DNA of 41,034 nucleotides from Actinomyces oris (GTDB lineage: Bacteria > Actinomycetota > Actinomycetes > Actinomycetales > Actinomycetaceae), in contig NZ_MSKS01000008.1 in assembly GCF_001937445.1 (NCBI RefSeq), positions 1-41,034 of the forward strand, read 5' to 3'. The notes below the pieces were generated by a model, which saw only the letters and a program-made list of their open reading frames with translations, ran no database searches and was not told the origin of the DNA. Shown piece after piece: positions 1 to 7,497 of the stretch. Position 1 is the stretch's first letter; each line of letters begins with the position of its first letter. Made by a program: the position numbers and the translations under genes.

Positions 1-120
1 GGGGGGGGGGGACATTCCGCGCCTACGGGAACATCCCCTTCCCACCGGAGACACTCGCCTCCCACCGGGGACACTCCCTTTCCACCGGGGACATCCCGCG
101 CCTACGGAGACAGGAATCCT
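1..120. repeat. G run and degenerate ~20-bp tandem units at the window edge
   Basis: The window opens with a run of at least ten G, followed by about five degenerate units of 19-20 bp of the form GGGGACAyyCCsyTyCCACC (for example at 49-68, 69-88 and 89-107). I see no convincing gene here. The G run looks like a sequencing or assembly edge. The units could be the tail of a longer minisatellite that broke the assembly. Confidence 0.55.
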
Positions 121-244
121 GTCCCCGACGGCGCAGGATGCCCCCGGCCGGGGTGGCAGGCGCCCGCACGCGCAGGATGTCCCCGGCGTCGTCGAATGCC
201 TCCGGCGGCGTGGGACGCCCCTGTGGGCTGTGCCGCCCCAGATC

Positions 245-353
245 GAGGACGTACTTTTCGGTCGGGGACTGCGTTCTCCCACGGGAAGTGACGACCGGGC
301 CCCAGTCGTTTGGGGGAGAGGTACGTCCTGGGCGGAGAACGCAGTCCCCGATG
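245..353. repeat. Family-3 interleaved inverted-repeat element, copy A (109 bp)
   Basis: This aligns without gaps over 109 bp to 30786-30894, with about 73% identity counted by eye. It has four arms in the order A (GGACGTAC), B (GGGGACTGCGTTCTCC), A' (GGTACGTCC), B' (GGAGAACGCAGTCCCC). A is complementary to A', and B is perfectly complementary to B' over 16 bp, so the two pairings interleave as in an H-type pseudoknot. The arms are conserved between copies and the middle is not. No ORF fits the element. Confidence 0.8.
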
Positions 354-675
354 GGCCGGGTCGGCCGTGCGGCGCCGTCGTCGAGACTGGTCAGAGCCGG
401 CCACGAGCGTGTTGGTCCGCCTTGCCGATATGGGGGTGCGCCGCCCGGCGGGCCGGGCCTGCCGCGAGGCGCCGTCGTCGGGACCGATCAGGGCAGGTCA
501 GGGACGGCCGGCACAACCTCATGGCGGTCTCCACCACCGGCGGCGGAGCCTGCATCGACTGCCAGGACAGGCCGGCACGACTTCCCGGGGGCGTCTCCAC
601 CGCAGGGACGGGTGCTCGCTGCCCACGATGGGCTCGCCTGCCGGTCCCGGGGCACTCCGGCATAGGCTTCGCGCC
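354..675. other. Intergenic stretch with imperfect direct repeats
   Basis: I see no credible coding region before the ATG at 676. The stretch contains imperfect direct repeats: 371-400 and 468-497 match at about 25 of 30 bases (GGCGCCGTCGTCG core), and GGCCGGCAC recurs at 506 and 570, each time followed by a CGTCTCCACC or GGTCTCCACC tail. A TAGGCT box at 663-668 lies 7 nt before the ATG at 676 and could be the -10 of a leaderless transcript. Confidence 0.5.
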
Positions 676-1137
676 ATGGCTGCAAGACGACGCATCGACC
701 CCACCGCCGGCGCTCAGGCCCTGCGCCAGTGGGCCCAGGAGCAGGACACGTCCGGCGATGGAGCGGCCAACGCCCCTGAAGGACCTGCCGGCGCTGAAAG
801 AGCCGCCGGTGGCGCTGCCTCCGCCAGTCCCACCGACCGGGCCGCCCGACGTCGGGTGACCGCCACCGCCGTGCGCTACACCCTCGAAGAGCTCGCTGCC
901 TGCGCGCCCGGGCGCTCGGTCGAGGTGCGAGTCCCGCCCTTCGGCGTCACCCAGGCCGTCGCCGGCACCGTCCACCGGCGAGGCACCCCGCCCAGCGTCG
1001 TCGAGACCGACGCCCCCACCTGGCTGGCCCTGGCCACCGGCCGACTCACCTGGCAGGACGCCCTGGCCGGCGGCACCCTGCACGCCTCCGGCGAGCGCTG
1101 CGACCTGTCCGTCTACCTGCCGCTGGTCAAGCTCTGA
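676..1137 (+). CDS. Sterol carrier family (SCP2-like) protein
   Basis: This 153-aa protein resembles the SCP2-like 'sterol carrier family protein' found beside purine genes in many actinobacteria. The N-terminus (about 1-60) is basic then Ala/Gly/Pro-rich and probably disordered. The C-terminal part (about 65-153) starts with a YTLEELA segment and contains the WLALATGRLTWQDALAGGTL stretch typical of SCP2 lipid-binding folds, where the loop-helix packs on the sheet. I chose the ATG at 676 because the open frame upstream runs through repeat sequence. TAGGCT lies 7 nt upstream, which would suit a leaderless mRNA. The substrate is unknown; a hydrophobic ligand is only inferred from the family. 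It is followed by a family-1 repeat and then the RNB ribonuclease gene. Confidence 0.75.
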   Translation: MAARRRIDPTAGAQALRQWAQEQDTSGDGAANAPEGPAGAERAAGGAASASPTDRAARRRVTATAVRYTLEELAACAPGRSVEVRVPPFGVTQAVAGTVHRRGTPPSVVETDAPTWLALATGRLTWQDALAGGTLHASGERCDLSVYLPLVKL

Positions 1138-1280
1138 AAGCCTGTTGGACCGACCGGCGTTGGCATGGTCGCCGCTGTGTCGCCGCCGTGCCACCGCTCC
1201 GATCCTGACTGTTGCTCTGCGAACCGGGGCTGCTCCGCGGGCTCGTTGTGGTCGTCACCCCCATGTCCTGAGGACGAAAG

Positions 1281-1412
1281 TGTCACGGATGGCGACTTTT
1301 CAACGCGCGCTGTCGGGGCAGGCGTCAGGGCGCAAGGTCCTGACCAGCGTCAACACGTTCCGACTGGTCGTCTGCGGAGCGCACTCGGTCCTAAAAGTCG
1401 CCACCCGTGACA
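1281..1412. repeat. Family-1 inverted-repeat element, copy 1 (132 bp)
   Basis: The left end is TGTCACGGATGGCGACTTTT, and the reverse complement of the right end reads TGTCACGGGTGGCGACTTTT, so only one mismatch separates the 20-bp termini. A second copy of exactly the same length lies at 6312-6443. The interior differs between copies and has no transposase, so this is MITE-like or REP-like. It sits between the SCP2-like gene and the ribonuclease gene. Confidence 0.85.
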
Positions 1413-1470
1413 GATCGGGCCGATTCCGCCCCATCCGCCCGTTGGGCACTGCGCTGAGGGCCGGCGCCGG

Positions 1471-1476
1471 TAGGTT
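1471..1476 (+). promoter_or_regulatory. Possible -10 box (TAGGTT) of a leaderless transcript
   Basis: TAGGTT ends 6 nt before the ATG at 1483 and no Shine-Dalgarno is visible between them. That spacing would put the transcription start at or next to the start codon. The -35 region is weak, so this is a tentative call. Confidence 0.35.
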
Positions 1477-1482
1477 CGTCCC

Positions 1483-3138
1483 ATGAGTCGCACGCGCCTG
1501 AGCACCTACACCGCCCCGCCCGCCGAGGTCGCCCGGACCTTGGACGCGTTGCGCGCGCACTACGAGGTCCCCACCGCCTTCCCACCCGAGGCCCTCGCCG
1601 AGGCGGAGGCCGCCGCCGGCGCCTGGGCCCAGGACGGCCCCGTGCGTCTCCTGGCCGACGGCGCCCGCGATGCCCGCGACCTGGAACTGGTCACCATCGA
1701 CCCGCCGGGCTCCATGGACCTCGACCAGGCGGTGCTCCTGGAGCGCCTGCCCGCGCGGCCCCACCAGGCCGGCACGGCCGCGGGGAACGTCGGGGGCACC
1801 CCTGAGTCGGCGGCCGCTTACCGAGTTCGCTACGCCATTGCCTCCCTGGCCACCTTCGTCGCCCCCGGTGGCGCCCTGGATGCCGAGCTGCGCCGCCGCG
1901 GCGAGACCATCTACGCCCCCGACGCCGCCACACCCCTGCACCCCGAGGTCCTCTCCCACGGCGCCGCCTCCCTTCTTCAGGACGCCGAGCGCCCGGCCTG
2001 CCTGTGGACCATCGACCTCGACGAGCGCGGCGAGGTCGTCTCCACCCGGGTCGAGAGGGCCCTCGTGCGCTCGCGGGCGCGCCTCAGCTACGCCCAGGTC
2101 CAGGCCGCCATCGACGGGGAGGGAGCCCTGCCCCGTCAGGCGCCGGCCGACCTGCCCGAGCTCCTGGCCGAGATCGGCCGCCTGCGCCTGGAGCGCGAGG
2201 CCGCCCGCGGCGGCATCAGCATGACCACGCCCGAGCAGGTCGTCGAGGTGACTGAGGCGACTGCGGTCACCGAGACGGAGGAGACGGCGGAGCCGGCCGT
2301 CCCCGACGGACCGTCGAGCCCGGCCGGCTACCGGCTCGCCTACCGCGTGCCCGCGCCCGCCGAGCAGTACAACGCCCAGATCTCCCTGCTTACCGGCATG
2401 TGCGCCGCCCGGATCATGGTCGAGTGTGGCGTCGGCATCCTGCGTACCCTGCCTCCGGCGCGCCCCGAGGACTACGCCCGCCTGCGGCGCGTCGCCGCGG
2501 CCCTGGGCATCGACTGGCCGGCCGCCCAGCCCTACCCCGAGCTCGTGCGCAGCCTGGACCACGCCATCCCCGCCCACGCGGCCTTCCTGGAGCAGGCCAT
2601 GTCCCTCTTCCGCGGATCGGGTTACCTCGCCTTCGGGGTGGGCGGGGTCGGGGTCCCCGCCGACGACGAGGCCGCCGACTCCGAGGAGGCCGTCCACTCC
2701 GCGATCGCCGCCCGCTACGCCCACGTCACCGCGCCGCTGCGCCGACTCGTGGACCGCTACGGCGAGGAGGTCTGCATCGCTGCCTGCGCCCAGGGGCCTG
2801 TGCCCGAGTGGGTCCTCCAGGCGCTGCCGGATCTTCCTGGCGTCATGGAGCAGACCGGCAGGCGCGCCAGAGCCATCGGCCGTGGGGCACTGACCGCCCT
2901 GGAGGCCCTGGTCCTGCGCGGGCACGAGGGTGAGGTCTTCGACGGCGTCATCACCTCCGAGCGCGACGGCCGCGGCGAGCTCGTCCTGGCCGAGCCCGCC
3001 GTCGTCACCGAGATCCGCGCCGGCAAGAAGGCCTTGGACGGCGGCCTCCCGGTGGGTGAGCGCGTGCAGGTCCGCCTCCTGTCCGCCGACCCAGCCTCCG
3101 GCATCCGCTTCCAGCTCCTGCGCCAGGAGCGCCCCTGA
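1483..3138 (+). CDS. RNB-domain ribonuclease (RNase II/R family)
   Basis: This 551-aa protein is a 3'-5' exoribonuclease of the RNB (RNase II/R) family. The key evidence is IDPPGSMDLDQA at about residues 72-84, equivalent to the Asp-rich metal-binding motif of RNase II (IDxxxxxDxDDA). Also visible are YNAQISLLTG (about 296) and HVTAPLRRLVDRYG (about 412), which is the conserved RNB C-terminal motif. Residues about 485-551 look like a degenerate S1-type barrel. The N-terminal cold-shock domains of RNase R are absent, so this is the short actinobacterial form. A low-complexity insert of Thr/Glu/Val (about 250-268) interrupts the domain. The start is the ATG at 1483, with no SD and a TAGGTT box 6 nt upstream. 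purF begins 55 bp after the stop. Confidence 0.88.
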   Translation: MSRTRLSTYTAPPAEVARTLDALRAHYEVPTAFPPEALAEAEAAAGAWAQDGPVRLLADGARDARDLELVTIDPPGSMDLDQAVLLERLPARPHQAGTAAGNVGGTPESAAAYRVRYAIASLATFVAPGGALDAELRRRGETIYAPDAATPLHPEVLSHGAASLLQDAERPACLWTIDLDERGEVVSTRVERALVRSRARLSYAQVQAAIDGEGALPRQAPADLPELLAEIGRLRLEREAARGGISMTTPEQVVEVTEATAVTETEETAEPAVPDGPSSPAGYRLAYRVPAPAEQYNAQISLLTGMCAARIMVECGVGILRTLPPARPEDYARLRRVAAALGIDWPAAQPYPELVRSLDHAIPAHAAFLEQAMSLFRGSGYLAFGVGGVGVPADDEAADSEEAVHSAIAARYAHVTAPLRRLVDRYGEEVCIAACAQGPVPEWVLQALPDLPGVMEQTGRRARAIGRGALTALEALVLRGHEGEVFDGVITSERDGRGELVLAEPAVVTEIRAGKKALDGGLPVGERVQVRLLSADPASGIRFQLLRQERP

Positions 3139-3193
3139 GACGGGCCGGCTCCGGCGACCGCAATGGGCAGACGGCGCCCGGGCGTGACAGACT

Positions 3194-5047
3194 GTGCGTG
3201 TGCGCACCGGTGAGAACCCCTCGCAGATCACCTTCGACCATCCCGACGGCGCCCGCTCCACACCGCGGGCCGACTCCTCCGATCCCCTGGGGCGGCCCAG
3301 CCGACAGAGCCCGCCCGATCCGGCGACCCCCGGGGCTCCCGGGGCTCCCGCAGGGCCCGTCGTCGCCCCCGGCCTGAGCGCCCTGCCCGACGACCACACC
3401 GACGAGCTCGAGCCCTCGCCGCGCGAGGAGTGCGGCGTCTTCGGCGTGTGGGCCCCCGGTGAGGACGTCTCCCGCCTGACCTACTTCGGCCTGTACGCCC
3501 TCCAGCACCGCGGCCAGGAGTCGGCCGGCATCGCCACCTCCAACGGCTCCCAGATCCTCGTCTACAAGGACCTCGGCCTGGTCTCCCAGGTCTTCGACGA
3601 CCAGGCCCTGTCCAACCTCACCGGCCACATCGCCGTCGGCCACGTCCGCTACGCCACCCAAGGCGCCACCACCTGGGAGAACGCCCAGCCGATGCTCGGC
3701 CCGGCGGCCGGCTCCACCCTCGCCCTGGCCCACAACGGCAACCTCACCAACACCCGCGAGCTCATGGACGCCGTGCGCGCCACCTCCGGGGAGGACCTCA
3801 GCGGCGAGCTCGGCCGCGGTTCCTCCACCGACACCGCCGTCCTGGCCGCCCTGCTCAACCTCGTCTCCGAGCACGGCGCCCTGGAGGGCTGGGACTCGGC
3901 CGCTGACGTCCTCACCTCCGGCATCACCGACGACGCCGAGCTCGACGCCGCCTACTTAGCGCCGGCCCCCTTGAGCGTCCAACAGGCCGCCCACCGGGTC
4001 CTGCCCATGCTGCGCGGTGCCTTCTCCTTGGTCTTCATGGACGAGCGCACCCTCTATGCCGCCCGCGACCCCCACGGAGTGCGCCCCCTGGTGCTGGGGC
4101 GCCTGGGCAACGGGTGGGCCGTAGCCTCCGAGACCGCCGCCCTGGACATCATCGGCGCCGCCTTCGTGCGCGAGATCGAGCCCGGCGAGCTCATCGAGAT
4201 CGACGAGGACGGCGTGCGCTCCACCCGCTTCGCCACCGCCCGGCGGGCCGGCTGCGTCTTCGAGTACGTCTACCTGGCCCGCCCCGACACCCGCATCGCC
4301 GGACGCAGCGTCATCACCTCGCGCAACGAGATGGGCGCCGCCCTGGCCCGCGAGCACCCGGTGGAGGCCGACCTCGTCATTGCCACGCCCGAGTCGGGCA
4401 CCCCGGCCGCCATCGGCTACGCCCAGGCCTCCGGCATCCCCTACGGGCAGGGCCTGGTGAAGAACGCCTACGTGGGGCGCACCTTCATCCAGCCCACCCA
4501 GACCCTGCGCCAGCTCGGCATCCGACTCAAGCTCAACCCCCTGCGCGAGGTCATCGAGGGCAAGCGCCTCGTCGTCGTCGACGACTCCATTGTGCGCGGC
4601 AACACCCAACGGGCCCTGGTGCGGATGCTGCGCGAGGCCGGCGCCGCTGAGGTCCACGTGCGCATCTCCTCCCCACCGGTGATGTGGCCCTGCTTCTACG
4701 GCATCGACTTCGCCACCCGCGCCGAGCTCATCGCCACCGGCATGAGCGTGGAGGAGATTTGTCAGTCCATCGGAGCCGACTCCCTGGGCTTCCTGTCCGT
4801 CGAGGGCATGGTGGCCGCCAGCGGCCAGAAGGCCGACGAGCTGTGCATGGCCTGCTTCACCGGCGACTACCCGATCCCGCCGCCGGTGCGCAGCCTGACG
4901 GCCGCCGCCATCCCGGTGCGCCGCGTCCCGACCGCCTACCGCGGCCGGCGCCGCGAGGAGGCCGACCACGCCGACCGCACCGTGCCGCCGGGCAGCATCA
5001 CCCGCCCGGACCTGGCCTCCGGCAGCCCCCTGGGATCGACGACCTAG
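3194..5047 (+). CDS. purF: Amidophosphoribosyltransferase PurF
   Basis: PurF catalyses the first committed step of purine synthesis, PRPP plus glutamine to phosphoribosylamine. The N-terminal Ntn glutaminase domain begins at the nucleophile Cys80 in ECGVFGV and contains the HNGNLTN motif. The PRPP-binding motif RLVVVDDSIVRGNT lies at about 458-471. Four cysteines in the expected contexts (GCVFEYVY, WPCFYGID, ELCMACFTGDY) indicate the 4Fe-4S, oxygen-sensitive type seen in Bacillus subtilis. The 617-aa length is due to 79 residues ahead of Cys80, rich in Pro/Ala/Asp, which must be removed to free the catalytic cysteine. I kept the GTG at 3194. The GTG at 3200 is equally possible, because a CAGACT box would then sit 6 nt upstream, as in a leaderless gene. 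purM follows after 100 bp. Confidence 0.96.
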   Translation: MRVRTGENPSQITFDHPDGARSTPRADSSDPLGRPSRQSPPDPATPGAPGAPAGPVVAPGLSALPDDHTDELEPSPREECGVFGVWAPGEDVSRLTYFGLYALQHRGQESAGIATSNGSQILVYKDLGLVSQVFDDQALSNLTGHIAVGHVRYATQGATTWENAQPMLGPAAGSTLALAHNGNLTNTRELMDAVRATSGEDLSGELGRGSSTDTAVLAALLNLVSEHGALEGWDSAADVLTSGITDDAELDAAYLAPAPLSVQQAAHRVLPMLRGAFSLVFMDERTLYAARDPHGVRPLVLGRLGNGWAVASETAALDIIGAAFVREIEPGELIEIDEDGVRSTRFATARRAGCVFEYVYLARPDTRIAGRSVITSRNEMGAALAREHPVEADLVIATPESGTPAAIGYAQASGIPYGQGLVKNAYVGRTFIQPTQTLRQLGIRLKLNPLREVIEGKRLVVVDDSIVRGNTQRALVRMLREAGAAEVHVRISSPPVMWPCFYGIDFATRAELIATGMSVEEICQSIGADSLGFLSVEGMVAASGQKADELCMACFTGDYPIPPPVRSLTAAAIPVRRVPTAYRGRRREEADHADRTVPPGSITRPDLASGSPLGSTT

Positions 5048-5147
5048 CCCGGGCCCCGGCGCCCGCCGCGCCCCGGCCACCCGCTGCGCCTTCACCCCTT
5101 TCCGCCCACCACCGCACCTTCGACCCGAGTCCACAAGGAGCCCCCAC

Positions 5148-6299
5148 ATGACCCAGCAGCCCGAGCAGCCTGAGCAGCCCGCCCCCGCCATCACCTACGC
5201 CGACGCCGGCGTGGACACCGCCGCCGGGGACCGGGCCGTCGCGCTCATGAAGGACGCCGTGGCCTCCACCATGACCCCAGCCGTCGTCGGCGGCGTCGGG
5301 GGCTTCGCCGGGCTCGTGGACGTCTCCGCCCTGCGCGACTACCGCCGCCCCCTGCTGGCCACCTCCACCGACGGCGTGGGCACCAAGGTCGCCATCGCCC
5401 AGGCCCTCGACATCCACGACACCATCGGCCAGGACCTGGTGGGCATGGTCGTCGACGACATCGTCGTGGTCGGGGCCCGCCCCCTGCTCATGACCGACTA
5501 CATCGCCTGCGGGCACGTCGTCCCCGAGCGGATCGCCGACATCGTGCGCGGCATCGCCCAGGCCTGCGCCGCCATCGGCACCCCGCTGCTGGGCGGGGAG
5601 ACCGCCGAGCACCCCGGCCTCATGGCCCCCGACGAGTACGACGTCGCCGGGGCCGCCACCGGCGTCGTCGAGGCCGACCGGATGCTCGGCGCCGAGAAGG
5701 TGCGCGCCGGCGACGTCCTGGTCGCCCTGGGCTCCTCCGGGCTGCACTCCAACGGCTACTCCCTGGTGCGCCGCGTCATCGAGCACGCCGGCTGGGGCCT
5801 GGAGCGTGAGGTCCCCGAGTTCGGCCGCACCCTGGGCCAGGAGCTGCTCGAGCCCACGCGCCTGTACACCCGCGTGTGCCTGGCCATGCTGGAGACCCTG
5901 TCCTCGCCGGCCGCCCCAGCACCGGTCCACGCCCTGTCCCACATCACCGGTGGGGGGCTGGCCGCCAACGTCGCCCGGGTCCTGCCGGCCGGGCTCATCG
6001 CCGACGTCGACCGCTCCTCCTGGACGGTGCCGCCGGTCTTCACCACCGTGCGCGAGCTCGGCTCGGTGCCGTGGGAGGACCTCGAGGGCACCCTCAACAT
6101 GGGGGTGGGGATGGTCGCCGTTGTTGACCCGGGCGTGGTCGATGCCGTCCTGCGGGTCGCCGAGGGCTCCAACATCCCCGCCTGGGTGCTGGGAGAGGTG
6201 CATGAGGCCGGCAAGTACGAGGCCCGGGGGCGGGTGGTCGCCGGCACGAAGGGCGTCGACGGGGGCGCGGTCGACATTCACGGCACCTACACCGCCTGA
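5148..6299 (+). CDS. purM: Phosphoribosylformylglycinamidine cyclo-ligase PurM
   Basis: PurM (AIR synthetase) closes the imidazole ring, converting FGAM to AIR with ATP in de novo purine synthesis. The 383-aa protein shows STDGVGTKV (about 72-80), MVVDDIVVVGARPLLMTDYIACG (quoted here only by its start and end: MVVDDI to DYIACG) and the GGETAEHPG loop, all diagnostic of the PurM N-terminal ATP-binding fold. SHITGGGLAANVARVLP and the C-terminal GVGMV segment belong to the AIR synthetase C-terminal domain. The start is well supported: AAGGAG lies 8 nt before the ATG at 5148. It follows purF on the same strand, so the two probably share a transcript. A family-1 repeat begins 12 bp after the stop and may end transcription. 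Confidence 0.97.
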   Translation: MTQQPEQPEQPAPAITYADAGVDTAAGDRAVALMKDAVASTMTPAVVGGVGGFAGLVDVSALRDYRRPLLATSTDGVGTKVAIAQALDIHDTIGQDLVGMVVDDIVVVGARPLLMTDYIACGHVVPERIADIVRGIAQACAAIGTPLLGGETAEHPGLMAPDEYDVAGAATGVVEADRMLGAEKVRAGDVLVALGSSGLHSNGYSLVRRVIEHAGWGLEREVPEFGRTLGQELLEPTRLYTRVCLAMLETLSSPAAPAPVHALSHITGGGLAANVARVLPAGLIADVDRSSWTVPPVFTTVRELGSVPWEDLEGTLNMGVGMVAVVDPGVVDAVLRVAEGSNIPAWVLGEVHEAGKYEARGRVVAGTKGVDGGAVDIHGTYTA

Positions 6300-6311
6300 G
6301 CCATCGCGAGG

Positions 6312-6443
6312 TGTCACGGACGGCGACTATTCAATCCCCACCGGGCCGGTTCTGGAGCAACGAGTCAGGACAGCACCGCCCTGACCTGGGTCGATGCGAC
6401 ACAGGTGATTCGGTTCGGGAGTGAAAAGTCGCCGAGAGTGACA
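6312..6443. repeat. Family-1 inverted-repeat element, copy 2 (132 bp)
   Basis: The left end is TGTCACGGACGGCGACTATT. The reverse complement of the right end is TGTCACTCTCGGCGACTTTT. The length is identical to the copy at 1281-1412. It lies between the convergent purM and DUF3073 genes, where such a fold-back sequence could work as a bidirectional terminator. That role is an inference. Confidence 0.82.
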
Positions 6444-6491
6444 CGGATGGCTGCCCGACGGCCTCGACGCGCGCGTTCTTAGGCGCGCGGA

Positions 6492-6520
6492 AGGGCCGGC
6501 AGGTGCGTTCCTCCGGCCCT
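6492..6520. terminator. Hairpin between purM and the DUF3073 gene
   Basis: AGGGCCGG (6492-6499) and CCGGCCCT (6513-6520) form a perfect 8-bp stem with a 13-nt loop, 14 bp past the stop of the - strand DUF3073 gene. There is no U tract, which is common for actinobacterial terminators. Confidence 0.4.
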
Positions 6521-6533
6521 CGACTGGGATGGG

Positions 6534-6737
6534 CTACTTGCCGTCCTCGTCCCAGTCATCGTCGTCGACGGCATACTTGGCGGCCAGCTCCTCGTAGTCG
6601 ATCTCGTCGTCAGACTCGGATCCCGAGGACGCTGAGACGAGCTCCCGTTCCAGAGCCTTGTAATCGGTCTCCGGGCTGAAGTACTTGAGCTTACGGGCAA
6701 CCTTGGTTGCCTTGGCCTTCTGACGGCCGCGCCCCAT
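6534..6737 (-). CDS. DUF3073 family protein
   Basis: This 67-aa protein begins MGRGRQKAKATKVARKLKYF, the highly conserved opening of DUF3073 proteins of actinobacteria. It then has a DYKALERELV helix and a very acidic tail ending DDDDWDEDGK. I chose the ATG at 6737 because it matches the family start and has GGAGGGGG 8 nt upstream; a TTG codon 18 nt earlier would add six atypical residues. The basic head and acidic tail suggest a small nucleic-acid or protein-binding factor, but the function of the family is not known. It is often found next to purM in actinobacteria, as here, in convergent orientation. Confidence 0.88.
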   Translation of the reverse strand: MGRGRQKAKATKVARKLKYFSPETDYKALERELVSASSGSESDDEIDYEELAAKYAVDDDDWDEDGK

Positions 6738-7497
6738 AGGCTCGACCCCCTCCAACGTGTCACGGCGCGCACGTGGGCGCGCTCTTCCTGGTCAAATATG
6801 TCGTGGGGCAACCGTACAACGTCAATGGTCACGAACACCATTCGGACACCGGAGGAGAGTCGTGGTGACGCACACCCCACATGCTGGGCAGTAGGTCCGA
6901 GAGCCGCATAGCGATTGTCCAGGGAGCCTTCGAGAGGCCCTCAGTGAGCCTGCGGATGCTGCCCAATATCGGCCCGACGTTCCTCCAGACAGGTGGGGAT
7001 TCTCGGGGGCGGGGCTGCTGGCTCGGGCACTCCTAGGAAGGGGCGGGGGCTGCCTGGCGAGTGGGTCCGGCACTTCGCCGGGGGCGTACGCGGTGGGCCT
7101 GACGGACGCACGGGTGCGCTTTGTTCGTCGGCACTGGTCTCGTCCGTTCCGGCCGCGAGGAGGTGCCATGGGAGGGGGCGGATTTTGTCCAAATGGGACG
7201 ACTTTGAAGCCGCTGCGAGCGGGCTGGATGAAGTCGAATCACCCTGACCTGCGCATATACGAACGGATCTTGCAGGCTGTGGCGTCATAGTCGTCCCATT
7301 TGGACACTTTGACGCTGATGAGGCTCCCGGGGGCATTTGTTGCGGCCACCTGCCACGCGTGGACGCAGCTGAGGGGGCAAGAGCAGCTCCCCGGGGTGCA
7401 GTTCTCGAGACTGATGGTGTGTCCGTGGCGGGTAGGGGGTGGCGCCCGCGAGAGGACCGTGCGCTGACGTGCCGGAGGGTTCCCTAGAGGCAGTGGC
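6738..7497. other. Intergenic region between the core genes and the defence island
   Basis: About 760 bp lack a convincing gene. Short ORFs exist on both strands but none has an SD, a recognisable motif or consistent GC3 bias. The only structured item is the family-2 element at 7183-7312. Just upstream of the DUF3073 gene, a GTGTCACGG string at 6757-6765 matches one half-end of the family-1 repeat, possibly by chance. Confidence 0.5.
7183..7312. repeat. Family-2 inverted-repeat element, intact copy (130 bp)
   Basis: The ends carry the perfect inverted repeat TGTCCAAATGGGACGACT (left end, and as reverse complement near 7290-7306). The element aligns without gaps over 130 bp with the reconstructed copy at 29059-30573 after its IS is removed (about 66% identity by eye). 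It has no coding capacity. It lies 185 bp beyond the last gene of the defence island. Confidence 0.85.

Noticed and set aside
1..11. The initial G run as a biological signal
   Set aside because: It lies exactly at the window edge and is better explained as a sequencing or assembly artefact.
310..675. Extension of the SCP2-like protein upstream to 310
   Set aside because: The extra 122 codons cross the family-3 repeat and imperfect direct repeats and do not resemble a protein.
1300..3399. A 699-codon - strand open frame opposite the ribonuclease and purF
   Set aside because: It mirrors the high-GC codon pattern of the real genes, has Gly/Ala/Asp/Val-rich low-complexity sequence and no domain.
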